Counted from the stretch's first letter, positions 1-6,052 are shown. The stretch is 6,531 bases of DNA from Caryophanales bacterium UBA4100 (GCA_002383285.1 DFXU01000038.1:12863-19393), one strand, 5' to 3'. The notes: generated by a model not told the origin, from the letters alone. Numbers and translations are program-made.

Positions 1-1075
1 GTAAGCCAGCTTCTCTCATAAGCTCAAATGCAAACTCCATGATAAGCACTTCAAAAAGCACGGGGAAAGGAATAACCTCTCGACCAGAAGCAATCGTTAA
101 TGCCAAGGCTGTGGGTACCATCTCATGATGAAAGCTTGAGACTAACACATATAATGAAGGTAAAGTAAGACTGATGAAGAATGCTGCCAAACGAATCATA
201 CGAAAGAAGGATCCAACGTAATATCTAGAGTAATAATCATCGCTGGCTTGGATAAATTGCCAGAAGGTTGATGGAACAATAATAGCGAATGGTGAGTTTT
301 CCACGAATATAGCAGCTCTACCCTCCAATAATGAAGCAGCTACTTTATCTGGTCGCTCCGTGCTCTGACTTGTTACAAACGGGGATAAAGGTGCATCGTC
401 AATAAATTCTTCAATATAGCCGCTATCCAGAATGCCATCAATCTCTATTCTATCCAGCCTCGCCTTAATTTCATCGATCAGACCTTCTTTTACCGTTCCC
501 TTAATGTAAGCAATATTGAGAGTATTCTTCGTCTTCACACCTACAATAGAGGATTCCAAGCGAAAATGCGGATCGTGAATTCTCTTACGTACGAGCGCAG
601 TATTCGTACGAATATTCTCATTGAAGCCATCCCGAGGTCCGCGAATAACCGGTTCAGTAGAAGGCTCATCTACCGCTCGATTTTCCCCGCCAATGGTGTT
701 CAAGACTAGAGCTTTATTAAAGCCGTCCAAAAAAAGCAATGTATTCCCTATGAATAATCCATCAACCGCTTCACTATATGTGGAAACAATCTTACCCGAT
801 GCCGTCTGTAGAACTTTATTCTGTAAATCTTCAATATTCTTTAACTTCAAGCTATGATGCTGCAAAGGTCGAAGAATCCCAGTCTCAATGACACGAGTAT
901 TAACAAGACCATCAAAGTAGTAAATGGTGCCCTTCTGTTCATTGTTCATCCCAAGTATAAAATCTCTCTCGCTTAAATCGACGGATTCCTCAAAGATGGT
1001 ATGTATGGCAGAGCAATTCTGCTCTAGATCCATCACAATCTGCTTTTCTAAAATCGATTGCATTTCATCGTTCAA
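1..1075 (-). CDS. GerA-family spore germination receptor subunit A (C-terminus off the left edge)
   Basis: This is the A subunit of a Ger-type nutrient receptor in the spore inner membrane, which senses germinants together with B and C subunits. I translated 358 residues from the reverse complement; family members are usually about 480-550, so the membrane-domain end is missing. Seen in the sequence: a soluble N-terminal region (about 1-285), the hallmark EPVIRGPRDGFNE at 141-153, RTNTALVRKRI at 156-166, GRAAIFVENSPFAIIVP at 252-268, and DYYSRYYVGSFFR at 280-292 leading into the first membrane helix (about 293-314, with SLTLPSLYV). The fragment ends in FELMREAGL, a conserved family segment. 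I chose the TTG start at 1075 because AGGAG (1088-1084) lies 8 nt upstream. An in-frame GTG at 1084 overlaps that site, and an ATG lies 4 codons downstream. The B and C subunit genes would be expected to the left. Which receptor paralogue (GerA, GerB, GerK, Yfk type) and which germinant cannot be told. Confidence 0.95.
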   Translation of the reverse strand, partial: MNDEMQSILEKQIVMDLEQNCSAIHTIFEESVDLSERDFILGMNNEQKGTIYYFDGLVNTRVIETGILRPLQHHSLKLKNIEDLQNKVLQTASGKIVSTYSEAVDGLFIGNTLLFLDGFNKALVLNTIGGENRAVDEPSTEPVIRGPRDGFNENIRTNTALVRKRIHDPHFRLESSIVGVKTKNTLNIAYIKGTVKEGLIDEIKARLDRIEIDGILDSGYIEEFIDDAPLSPFVTSQSTERPDKVAASLLEGRAAIFVENSPFAIIVPSTFWQFIQASDDYYSRYYVGSFFRMIRLAAFFISLTLPSLYVLVSSFHHEMVPTALALTIASGREVIPFPVLFEVLIMEFAFELMREAGL

Positions 1076-1149
1076 TGCACTCACTCCTATGTTGAAACTA
1101 TTTATGTATAATTCGCTACTGAACCGAAAAAAATACATAGGTGTTATAG

Positions 1150-1158
1150 AAGGAGGTG
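1150..1158 (+). promoter_or_regulatory. near-perfect Shine-Dalgarno site of the small plus-strand ORF
   Basis: AAGGAGGTG matches the 3' end of 16S rRNA almost completely. The expected start, 7-9 nt after GGAGG, falls at about 1164-1166, where the sequence offers only ATC (1165) in the frame of the small membrane ORF. The nearest ATG (1172) is 15 nt from GGAGG and opens a 17-codon frame. The site argues that something is translated here but does not settle the start. Confidence 0.6.
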
Positions 1159-1329
1159 CTTCTTATCTTTTATGAATCTTGGGTTTATGAGAATATTATT
1201 AATGCTACTTGGTTCATTTGGATGATCGTCGGTTTGATCTTAATCGCCAACCTCTTCATGCCTATTCTCTTATGGTTTCTAATCGGAGGCAAAACTTTGA
1301 AAAAGAAAACAAAAAATAAGCCTTCTTAG
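1156..1329 (+). CDS. small single-helix membrane protein (unrecognised; start uncertain)
   Basis: This short frame is closed upstream by an in-frame TAG at 1147-1149 and ends at TAG 1327-1329. From GTG 1156 it would encode 57 residues, from ATC 1165 54 residues, and from ATG 1222 35 residues. The product has a Trp/Tyr-rich N-terminal part (ESWVYENIINATWFIW), one long hydrophobic stretch (roughly WMIVGLILIANLF followed by MPILLWFLI) and a basic tail with a KTLKKKTKNK stretch. That is the pattern of a small inner-membrane protein with its basic tail in the cytoplasm. A strong ribosome binding site precedes it and a hairpin (1359-1414) follows 29 nt after the stop, which together suggest a real gene. 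It is divergent from the germination gene at 1075 and may share that intergenic region for its promoter. GTG 1156 overlaps the ribosome binding site, so the true start is probably elsewhere or non-canonical. I do not recognise a family and assign no function. Confidence 0.5.
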   Translation: MLLIFYESWVYENIINATWFIWMIVGLILIANLFMPILLWFLIGGKTLKKKTKNKPS

Positions 1330-1358
1330 GGCTTAAGTTAATTTACGCTTCAATTATG

Positions 1359-1414
1359 ACACAAAACCACCTGGCTAGCTTCGCGTTGCGATAACAAGCC
1401 TGGCAGTTTTGTGT
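1359..1414. terminator. long inverted repeat, probable bidirectional terminator
   Basis: Arms 1359-1375 and 1398-1414 pair at 14 of 17 positions. The outer 9 bp (ACACAAAAC with GTTTTGTGT) are perfect, and a small inner hairpin, TCGC-GTT-GCGA, lies at 1381-1391. Read from either strand, the stem ends in GTTTTGTGT, so it can act in both directions. It lies between the small plus-strand ORF (stop at 1329) and the converging RraA-like gene (stop at 1464), exactly where a shared terminator is expected. The T-run is short and interrupted, so its efficiency is uncertain. Confidence 0.6.
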
Positions 1415-1463
1415 GGACAAACAATCTATCTAGACGTTCTTCTGTACCTTATATTCGTTATGA

Positions 1464-2156
1464 TTATTTCACTGTATCGTCATGCTCCCAACCAAGCGCA
1501 TCATACAGCTTACGTCTGCCAACCTTATCTCCTTCTAGCTCCTGCTGAGCATACTTGGCTACTTCACGCGCCTTCGCGCGTGGAACAACAATAACACCAT
1601 CACCATCCGCTACAACAACATCGCCTGTATTAATCGTTACACCACCTAGTACAACCGGTTGATTATGGGATTCGTATCGAATTCTGCCTTGGTCCATACC
1701 CTGTGAGATAAATCTGGACCAGAATGGAATTTTCTGAAGTACGATTTCGTCCGTATCACGCGGTCCACCATTGGATAAGAATCCAACACAGCCATTCTTA
1801 TAAGCATTCAGTGAGTTGTTAGAGCCAATGATTCCTACACGGAAGCCTGATTGATCAAGACATACCAAATCTCCCTGTTGAATTTCCGCTTGCCATGGCT
1901 CTGTACATACATTCTGATAATACCAAGATACCCACTTGGTGTACTCCTCTGGTGACATATGCGGAACTGGACCTTCATATGGAACATAACGAGCTGTCTT
2001 CGCAATACCGACTACACGCGTTCTGAATAAAGGTCTGAAATCAGCATCAAGCGATCCATAATGATGCATCATATTCCAATCCATACCATCTCTTACATCG
2101 GCTACACGCAAATCCTTGTACAATTCCAAAATCTCTTGTCTGTCATCTGTAGACAT
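1464..2156 (-). CDS. RraA-family protein (HMG/CHA-aldolase fold)
   Basis: This 230-residue protein belongs to the RraA / 4-hydroxy-4-methyl-2-oxoglutarate aldolase family. Some members regulate RNase E; others are divalent-metal aldolases or decarboxylases acting on 2-oxo acids. Seen in the sequence: an N-terminal VADVRDGMDW (18-27, the usual T..V.DAL region), IIGSNNSLNAYKNGCVGF (109-126), then SNGGPRDTDEI (128-138), which keeps the Arg-Asp pair (R133, D134) that binds pyruvate and metal in the aldolases, and GDVVVADGDGVIVVP (178-192) near the C-terminal side. The protein is longer than E. coli RraA (about 160 residues), with an insert around 58-92 and a C-terminal helix. I start at ATG 2156 because GAGGAGA (2170-2164) lies 7 nt before it; an ATG at 2195 would add 13 residues without a ribosome binding site. 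It follows the MFS gene by 53 nt with no terminator between, so co-transcription is likely. The substrate is unknown; a catabolic enzyme is more likely than an RNase regulator. Confidence 0.88.
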   Translation of the reverse strand: MSTDDRQEILELYKDLRVADVRDGMDWNMMHHYGSLDADFRPLFRTRVVGIAKTARYVPYEGPVPHMSPEEYTKWVSWYYQNVCTEPWQAEIQQGDLVCLDQSGFRVGIIGSNNSLNAYKNGCVGFLSNGGPRDTDEIVLQKIPFWSRFISQGMDQGRIRYESHNQPVVLGGVTINTGDVVVADGDGVIVVPRAKAREVAKYAQQELEGDKVGRRKLYDALGWEHDDTVK

Positions 2157-2209
2157 CCTGTCATCTCCTCTTAGTGATTTACTTCGATTCAACATCTGAG
2201 ATTACTTAT

Positions 2210-3580
2210 CTATTGTTCTTCCGTTAACGAATGTTCATTCGTCGGAGGGACAATCCGAATGGATAGGAATAGCAAGCATGTGCTAATGAGTGCACAGGTA
2301 ATCGCCATCCAATGAAGCTGCTGTGTGCTGATTTCTAAGCCGAACATTAACGCTAATATACTTGATGAGAGAATCGTTCCTAAGAACCGAGAAGTCATGA
2401 ATAAACCTGAAGCTGTACCCGTTTGTGATTTGCTGACGAACATATATAACAAGGTTTGTAGTGCAATATTAAGGAATCCATTACTAAAGCCTATCAATGA
2501 TAGGATAAGGAAGATAATAATGGCATGAGAGGTATCCTGAACGAGCAGCATGCTTATCGTACCGAGCAGCATCGAAGCTGCACCTACGAGCAATGGCTTG
2601 CGCGGTCCCACCCGATCGGCCCACCAGCCTGCAATGGGTGTACTAACGACCCCAAAGCCAGCTATTGAGAGCATAATAAATCCTACCGTCTTCGCATCAA
2701 ATTGCTGTATATTCTGTAGGTAAGATGGAATACCGAACAAGCTTGAGTAGAAAATAGCGTTTACAAGTATAAATTGCAAATATATTGAGCTTACATGTCT
2801 ATGATTCTTAAGGAAGATTACATCGATAAATGGGTTATCAACCCTTCTCTGATATTGGTATAAGCCAATGCCCATCGCAAGGGAGATGACAAGCAAATAA
2901 TAATTGACCCCCTGTGGTAACGATAATAAGAACACTAACAGCATTATGATTGATCCAGAAAACCACACCATACCTATGTAGTCCATCCTCTTATTCGACT
3001 TATTATCCCGGTCTGCATCTCTTGGAATCATCCGAATTGCTAGGAATAAGGAGGCGATGATAAAAGGAAAATTAATGATAAATATGAGCTGCCAATCACC
3101 ATAATGGATGAGCACTCCCCCCAAGAAGGGACCTAGTCCAGCAGAGGTAGATGAGAATATAGACAATATCGCTAACACCCGTGCTTGATTATTCGTTACA
3201 ATCGACCGAATGACACTCATACCAGCCGGATACAGTGCCGCACTCCCTATCGATTGAAGCACACGAAAGGCGATTAGCCAACCGAAATTGGGAGATAGTG
3301 GAGCAAGCATAGATGCGATCGTAACCAGCAATAAGCCGAGCATGAATATGCGCTTAGGACCATACTTGTCCGTGAATCTGCCGAATATCGGTTGACCTAT
3401 GGCGCTAGCTACATAGAAGCTGGCAATTAGCCACGATATACTCATATAGGTCACTTGAAAGTCTTCTTGTAAACGGGAGAAAGCGACAGCGATCATCGTC
3501 GTATTCAAGGGATTTAGCAGCGTACCTAGAGCAATGGCTGCAACGATGGAAAATTGCCTGCGAGTAATACCCATTATCAC
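2210..3580 (-). CDS. MFS transporter, 14-TM DHA2-like (drug/metabolite:H+ antiporter type)
   Basis: This is a 456-residue major facilitator superfamily protein of the cytoplasmic membrane. Hydrophobic segments can be placed at about 11-33, 48-66, 78-94, 101-124, 135-157, 164-184, 201-221, 227-243, 264-286, 297-320, 328-347, 352-375, 387-412 and 422-443. Fourteen helices fit the DHA2 (EmrB/QacA-like) group. Motif A is clear at 67-77 (GRFTDKYGPKR) and is echoed in the second half at 318-328 (GWWADRVGPRK). A motif B-like RVLQSIGSA lies at 106-114. The antiporter-type motif C appears as GLGPFLGG at 148-155, which points to proton-coupled efflux. The likely start is GTG 3580, 10 nt after AGGAGT (3596-3591); ATG 3574, two codons in, is the alternative. 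It is the first gene of a probable operon with the RraA-like gene, so the substrate may be an organic acid or related metabolite rather than a drug. That is inference only. Confidence 0.92.
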   Translation of the reverse strand: MIMGITRRQFSIVAAIALGTLLNPLNTTMIAVAFSRLQEDFQVTYMSISWLIASFYVASAIGQPIFGRFTDKYGPKRIFMLGLLLVTIASMLAPLSPNFGWLIAFRVLQSIGSAALYPAGMSVIRSIVTNNQARVLAILSIFSSTSAGLGPFLGGVLIHYGDWQLIFIINFPFIIASLFLAIRMIPRDADRDNKSNKRMDYIGMVWFSGSIIMLLVFLLSLPQGVNYYLLVISLAMGIGLYQYQRRVDNPFIDVIFLKNHRHVSSIYLQFILVNAIFYSSLFGIPSYLQNIQQFDAKTVGFIMLSIAGFGVVSTPIAGWWADRVGPRKPLLVGAASMLLGTISMLLVQDTSHAIIIFLILSLIGFSNGFLNIALQTLLYMFVSKSQTGTASGLFMTSRFLGTILSSSILALMFGLEISTQQLHWMAITCALISTCLLFLSIRIVPPTNEHSLTEEQ

Positions 3581-3601
3581 AAATTACCACACTCCTATCC
3601 G

Positions 3602-3636
3602 CATTATACAATATTTCAAATTATGCTTAGTGCCAA
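3602..3636 (-). promoter_or_regulatory. candidate promoter of the MFS-rraA-like operon
   Basis: On the minus strand TTGGCA (3636-3631) is followed by 17 nt and then TATTGT (3613-3608), running straight into ATAATG. A sigma-A start near 3601 would leave a leader of about 20 nt containing the ribosome binding site. TATAAT at 3608-3603 could instead be the -10, but it has no good -35. The element closely matches the one before the DoxX gene in spacing and -10 sequence, which supports it. It overlaps an imperfect inverted repeat at 3601-3626 (GCATTAT with ATTATGC, 6 of 7) that could bind a regulator. Confidence 0.5.
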
Positions 3637-3652
3637 TTTTTTATGGACTTTA

Positions 3653-3683
3653 TGTATGTGCGAACATACAAAAACCCGCACAT
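3653..3683. repeat. two overlapping inverted repeats, candidate operator upstream of the MFS promoter
   Basis: Repeat 1 is TGTATGT-GCGA-ACATACA (3653-3670), with perfect 7-bp arms and a 4-nt centre. Repeat 2 is ATGTGCG (3656-3662) paired with CGCACAT (3677-3683), perfect over 7 bp with a 14-nt loop. They share bases, so they would form alternative rather than simultaneous structures. They lie about 17-47 nt upstream of the MFS -35 and 63 nt or more beyond the DoxX stop. A regulator-binding site is the likeliest role; a terminator for the DoxX gene is possible, but no T-run follows the stem on the minus strand. Confidence 0.45.
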
Positions 3684-3745
3684 TCCAAGTTTGACTTCCC
3701 TTGGTTTATGCAGGCTTCTGCAATTACTTGCAAATAAACTTATAT

Positions 3746-4294
3746 TTATTCTCCCTTACCCTTCCGATTCCAAGGTGTTCCTAGATATGGTAGCGCCCAT
3801 CGATCTAGGCCGTACCAGCCTGCTACCTTCCATGCCAGCACCAACCAAGTGGCTAGGATGAATAGAACTGGATTCGAGCTTAAGGTACCAGCGAATAGGA
3901 AGGATGCATTCATCAGTGCACCGAAGAACGCTGCAATCCCTGTTAATAATCCGAGAACCAAACCTAATCCAACTAACAATTCACCGAATGCAACAAAGTA
4001 GGAGAATACCCCAGCATTAGGGAGCACTACATTCTCCAAGAAGGATGCGTACCATCCCGTTACATCCTTACCGCCTTCAGCTTTTGCTAAGGCACCTTTA
4101 ACAAAGCCTGTGATAGCAGCCCCTGCATTACCGCCAACCCAAGCTTCATTCGCAACCTTGTGCCAACCGGCGTCTATCCATGCGTAGCCTACATAGAGAC
4201 GAATAATTAACCATATGACAGCGGAGCGTGTACTGCTAAATAAGAACCTTGAGACCGGATTTTCTGAGACATGAATCGTATTATTACTTTCCAT
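3746..4294 (-). CDS. DoxX/DoxD-family integral membrane protein
   Basis: This 182-residue protein resembles the DoxX family and the DoxD-like small subunit of thiosulfate:quinone oxidoreductase, small four-helix membrane proteins tied to quinone and redox functions. Hydrophobic segments lie at about 23-42, 96-115, 118-136 and 143-163. Family-like features are RLYVGYAWIDAGWHKV (32-47) at the end of helix 1, FGELLVGLGLVLGLLTGIAA (103-122), and the C-terminal GWYGLDRWALPYLGTPW (159-175). A soluble, glycine-rich loop (about 48-95) sits between helices 1 and 2, as is usual for the longer members. The start ATG 4294 follows a G-rich ribosome binding site, GGGGGGA, by 10 nt. The gene appears monocistronic: it has its own promoter above, and a possible operator and a second promoter separate it from the MFS gene. 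No partner oxidoreductase gene is adjacent, so thiosulfate oxidation is not implied. Confidence 0.9.
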   Translation of the reverse strand: MESNNTIHVSENPVSRFLFSSTRSAVIWLIIRLYVGYAWIDAGWHKVANEAWVGGNAGAAITGFVKGALAKAEGGKDVTGWYASFLENVVLPNAGVFSYFVAFGELLVGLGLVLGLLTGIAAFFGALMNASFLFAGTLSSNPVLFILATWLVLAWKVAGWYGLDRWALPYLGTPWNRKGKGE

Positions 4295-4337
4295 TGCTAA
4301 TGAATCCCCCCAACATCAAATTATTAATACACATCTT

Positions 4338-4372
4338 CACTATACAATATAACCATATCATACTTTTTCCAA
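4338..4372 (-). promoter_or_regulatory. candidate promoter of the DoxX-family gene
   Basis: On the minus strand TTGGAA (4372-4367) is separated by 17 nt from TATTGT (4349-4344), which continues as ATAGTG. A start near 4337 would give a leader of about 43 nt before ATG 4294. The layout is the same as the candidate MFS promoter 736 nt away. It lies just beyond the terminator hairpin of the ABC operon. Confidence 0.5.
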
Positions 4373-4381
4373 TCAGCAGCA

Positions 4382-4407
4382 AAAGAGCATAGCTAATAAT
4401 GCCCTTT
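4382..4407 (-). terminator. rho-independent-like terminator of the ABC transporter operon
   Basis: Read on the minus strand, AAAGGGCAT (4407-4399) pairs with ATGCTCTTT (4390-4382) through 9 bp including one G-U pair, around an 8-nt loop, with a TTTT run at the 3' end (4384-4381). The stem begins inside the TAA stop codon (4408-4406) of the last permease gene. The T-run is short and partly used in the stem, so termination may be incomplete. Confidence 0.6.
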
Positions 4408-5203
4408 ACACATTCAAATCCCTTTTTCTATACCATACATAGGTCCCTATCGTTAGTATTGTGACCATAACCAATGACAATAGAATGAAGATACCATCCA
4501 AGCCTCCGCCATACATCACATGCTTCGCTTCATAATATTTAAAGGGTGTGAGGTACTTCAAATTCGTTAGCTTGTCATTCAAGTCAATAGCAATCGATAG
4601 GATAAATGTGATTAGTAGTATTCCCGAAGATAAGGAGGCGGCCCTCTTCGGCTTCTTACTTACCGCTGCGATTGCTGTTCCAATGACTAGGAATAATAGC
4701 TGCACAATAAACAATCCCACCATCGTAATTGCAATATCGCTGCTAACCGATTCACCCTTGCTGTAGTTTCCTACAATAAGTATACTTGAAGCCCAGCTAA
4801 CAGCAGTAATAATCACAATATTCACAAGAGCTGCCATTAATTTAGCAGTGATAATCCGGCTTCTCAAGATAGGCTTGGCGAATAAGAACTCCACCGTCTT
4901 ATCTCGTTCTTCCTTGGAGATGATGTGAGCTCCAAGCATCGTAGCATGTATCGTTGCCATTAGCACCAAGTATAAGAAGAGGACCCCATAATATCCACCT
5001 GCCGTAGATAAATCGAGCGCTCCGGTTCCCATAATCGCTTGTAATGATTGTGGCATCTCTGCCATAAGGTCATTCATCGACTGACCCGTGGATGACATCC
5101 CTGCGTACTTACTCATTCCCGAAGCAATGAGGAACACAATACCAATGTTCCATAGGATTAGCGACTTTCTATGAGCTCTCATTTCGTTCAAGAATACATT
5201 CAT
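4406..5203 (-). CDS. ABC-2 type transporter permease (second of a tandem pair)
   Basis: This 265-residue membrane subunit belongs to an ABC exporter of the ABC-2 class. About six hydrophobic segments are visible: 14-30, 70-93, 123-145, 157-181, 189-207 and 236-256. A large extracytoplasmic loop lies between the first two, and a cytoplasmic coupling segment with EERDKTVEFLFAKP and RSRIITAK lies at 98-121. The C-terminus, YVWYRKRDLNV, is basic and cytoplasmic. I start at ATG 5203, 7 nt after GGGAGGA (5217-5211), and not at ATG 5233, which has no such site. With this start the protein has exactly the length of the upstream permease and lines up with it residue for residue in the coupling segment. 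It follows that gene by 46 nt and is the last of the operon. The two permeases probably form a heterodimer with the ATPase. The substrate is unknown. Confidence 0.9.
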   Translation of the reverse strand: MNVFLNEMRAHRKSLILWNIGIVFLIASGMSKYAGMSSTGQSMNDLMAEMPQSLQAIMGTGALDLSTAGGYYGVLFLYLVLMATIHATMLGAHIISKEERDKTVEFLFAKPILRSRIITAKLMAALVNIVIITAVSWASSILIVGNYSKGESVSSDIAITMVGLFIVQLLFLVIGTAIAAVSKKPKRAASLSSGILLITFILSIAIDLNDKLTNLKYLTPFKYYEAKHVMYGGGLDGIFILLSLVMVTILTIGTYVWYRKRDLNV

Positions 5204-5249
5204 CCCATAATCCTCCCTTAAGCTTAAGCCCATTGAACATGATCATCAT

Positions 5250-6047
5250 TCACACCGCATGGATGTCTCTTCTCACATAAACTACATAGCTTGCTGCAAG
5301 AGCCATCACGATAATTCCTATTCCTACAATAATAAATATCGGTTCGTAGCGTGAATGCACAATAATATAAGGTCTGTCGTAATATTGGAAAGGGGATAGA
5401 TACCGTTTGGCATCATCTCCACTGATTGAGGTCAGCATACTGATTATAAAGAAGGCAAAGACAGTCCCAAGTGACACTGTTAATACCGATTTAATCTTGG
5501 GGAATACAACCGAGGTGATTATACCTAACGCCAAGAATATAAGCTGAATGAATAGTAGGGTTATCGAGATCATCAAGAATACGGTGATATCATACGCCTC
5601 TGTATGAACAAGCGATGCCATGATGCTGGCAACAGCTATATAAACAGCATTCGTAATGACTAGTGACGTTGTTGCTGCCAGAATTTTTGCAGTCAATATT
5701 CTTGTGCGTGTCACGGGCTTGGTTAGGAGGAAATCTGCCGTTTTCTCACGCACCTCCTTCAATACTATAGAGGTTCCTACATTCATCGCCTGAATAGCCC
5801 CACAAAGGGTAAGATATAAGAATGCGTAAGAATAGAACCCCAGAATCGACCCCAAGCTAACTAATTCAAGCCCCAGCGCTTGCCTTACTGCCTCTGGGAA
5901 ACCCTCCAGCATCTTGGTAAATTGCTCGATATCCTTGGAGATCGCAGGAAACATCGACATGAATACGACAACTATTGCCGATAGAGAGAATGTCCAGATT
6001 ATCGTGGATTTCCGATAAGCCTTCAATTCATGTACATATATATTCAT
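5250..6047 (-). CDS. ABC-2 type transporter permease (first of a tandem pair)
   Basis: This 265-residue integral membrane protein is an ABC-2 permease. Hydrophobic segments lie at about 16-33, 68-94, 122-146, 156-181, 187-207 and 236-257. The coupling segment KEVREKTADFLLTKP (97-111) followed by RTRILTAK (114-121) matches the second permease at the same positions, and both end in a YLxPF.YY stretch near 217-223 and a short basic tail (here YVRRDIHAV). The ATG start at 6047 is 9 nt after AAGGAGGA (6064-6057), and that site lies within the last codons of the upstream ATPase gene, whose stop is 5 nt before this start. This tight spacing suggests translational coupling. Role: one half of the membrane channel of an ATP-driven exporter, possibly for an antimicrobial peptide, lipid-like compound or antibiotic, as in other BcrAB/NatAB-like systems. 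The substrate cannot be read from the sequence. Confidence 0.9.
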   Translation of the reverse strand: MNIYVHELKAYRKSTIIWTFSLSAIVVVFMSMFPAISKDIEQFTKMLEGFPEAVRQALGLELVSLGSILGFYSYAFLYLTLCGAIQAMNVGTSIVLKEVREKTADFLLTKPVTRTRILTAKILAATTSLVITNAVYIAVASIMASLVHTEAYDITVFLMISITLLFIQLIFLALGIITSVVFPKIKSVLTVSLGTVFAFFIISMLTSISGDDAKRYLSPFQYYDRPYIIVHSRYEPIFIIVGIGIIVMALAASYVVYVRRDIHAV

Positions 6048-6052
6048 GAATA

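Noticed and set aside
1092..1112. TTGAAA and TATAAT between the divergent germination gene and the small ORF, as a plus-strand promoter.
   Set aside because: The spacer is only 9 nt, and no -35 is found 16-18 nt before TATAAT. I also found no convincing sigma-G promoter for the germination gene here.
621..1175. Plus-strand frames at 621-857 and 924-1175 opposite the germination gene.
   Set aside because: They are antisense to a strongly conserved GerA-family frame and have no ribosome binding site or recognisable product.
1359..1414. Inverted repeat as the ends of a miniature transposable element.
   Set aside because: It is only 56 bp long, has no target-site duplication that I can see, and its position between converging genes is explained by a terminator.
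1409..1594. Plus-strand frame starting in the terminator stem.
   Set aside because: It overlaps the RraA-like gene in antisense, starts inside the hairpin and has a composition unlike a real protein.
2157..2195. Longer N-terminus for the RraA-like protein, from ATG 2195.
   Set aside because: No ribosome binding site precedes it, and the added 13 residues are translated from the real ribosome binding site region of ATG 2156.
3653..3676. LexA/SOS box reading of the CGAACATAC sequence.
   Set aside because: The Gram-positive SOS box needs CGAAC-N4-GTTCG; the second half is absent.
3405..3861. Frames at 3405-3611 (minus) and at 3534-3737 and 3643-3861 (plus) around the MFS upstream region.
   Set aside because: They are shadows of the MFS and DoxX genes or cross the promoter region, with no start signals.
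4548..4766. Plus-strand frames at 4548-4766, and likewise at 2325-2528 and 6078-6278.
   Set aside because: They lie fully antisense to the permease, MFS and ATPase genes, with no independent support.
5204..5233. Longer N-terminus for the second permease, from ATG 5233.
   Set aside because: A strong GGGAGGA site sits 7 nt before ATG 5203, and the shorter form aligns with the first permease from residue 1.
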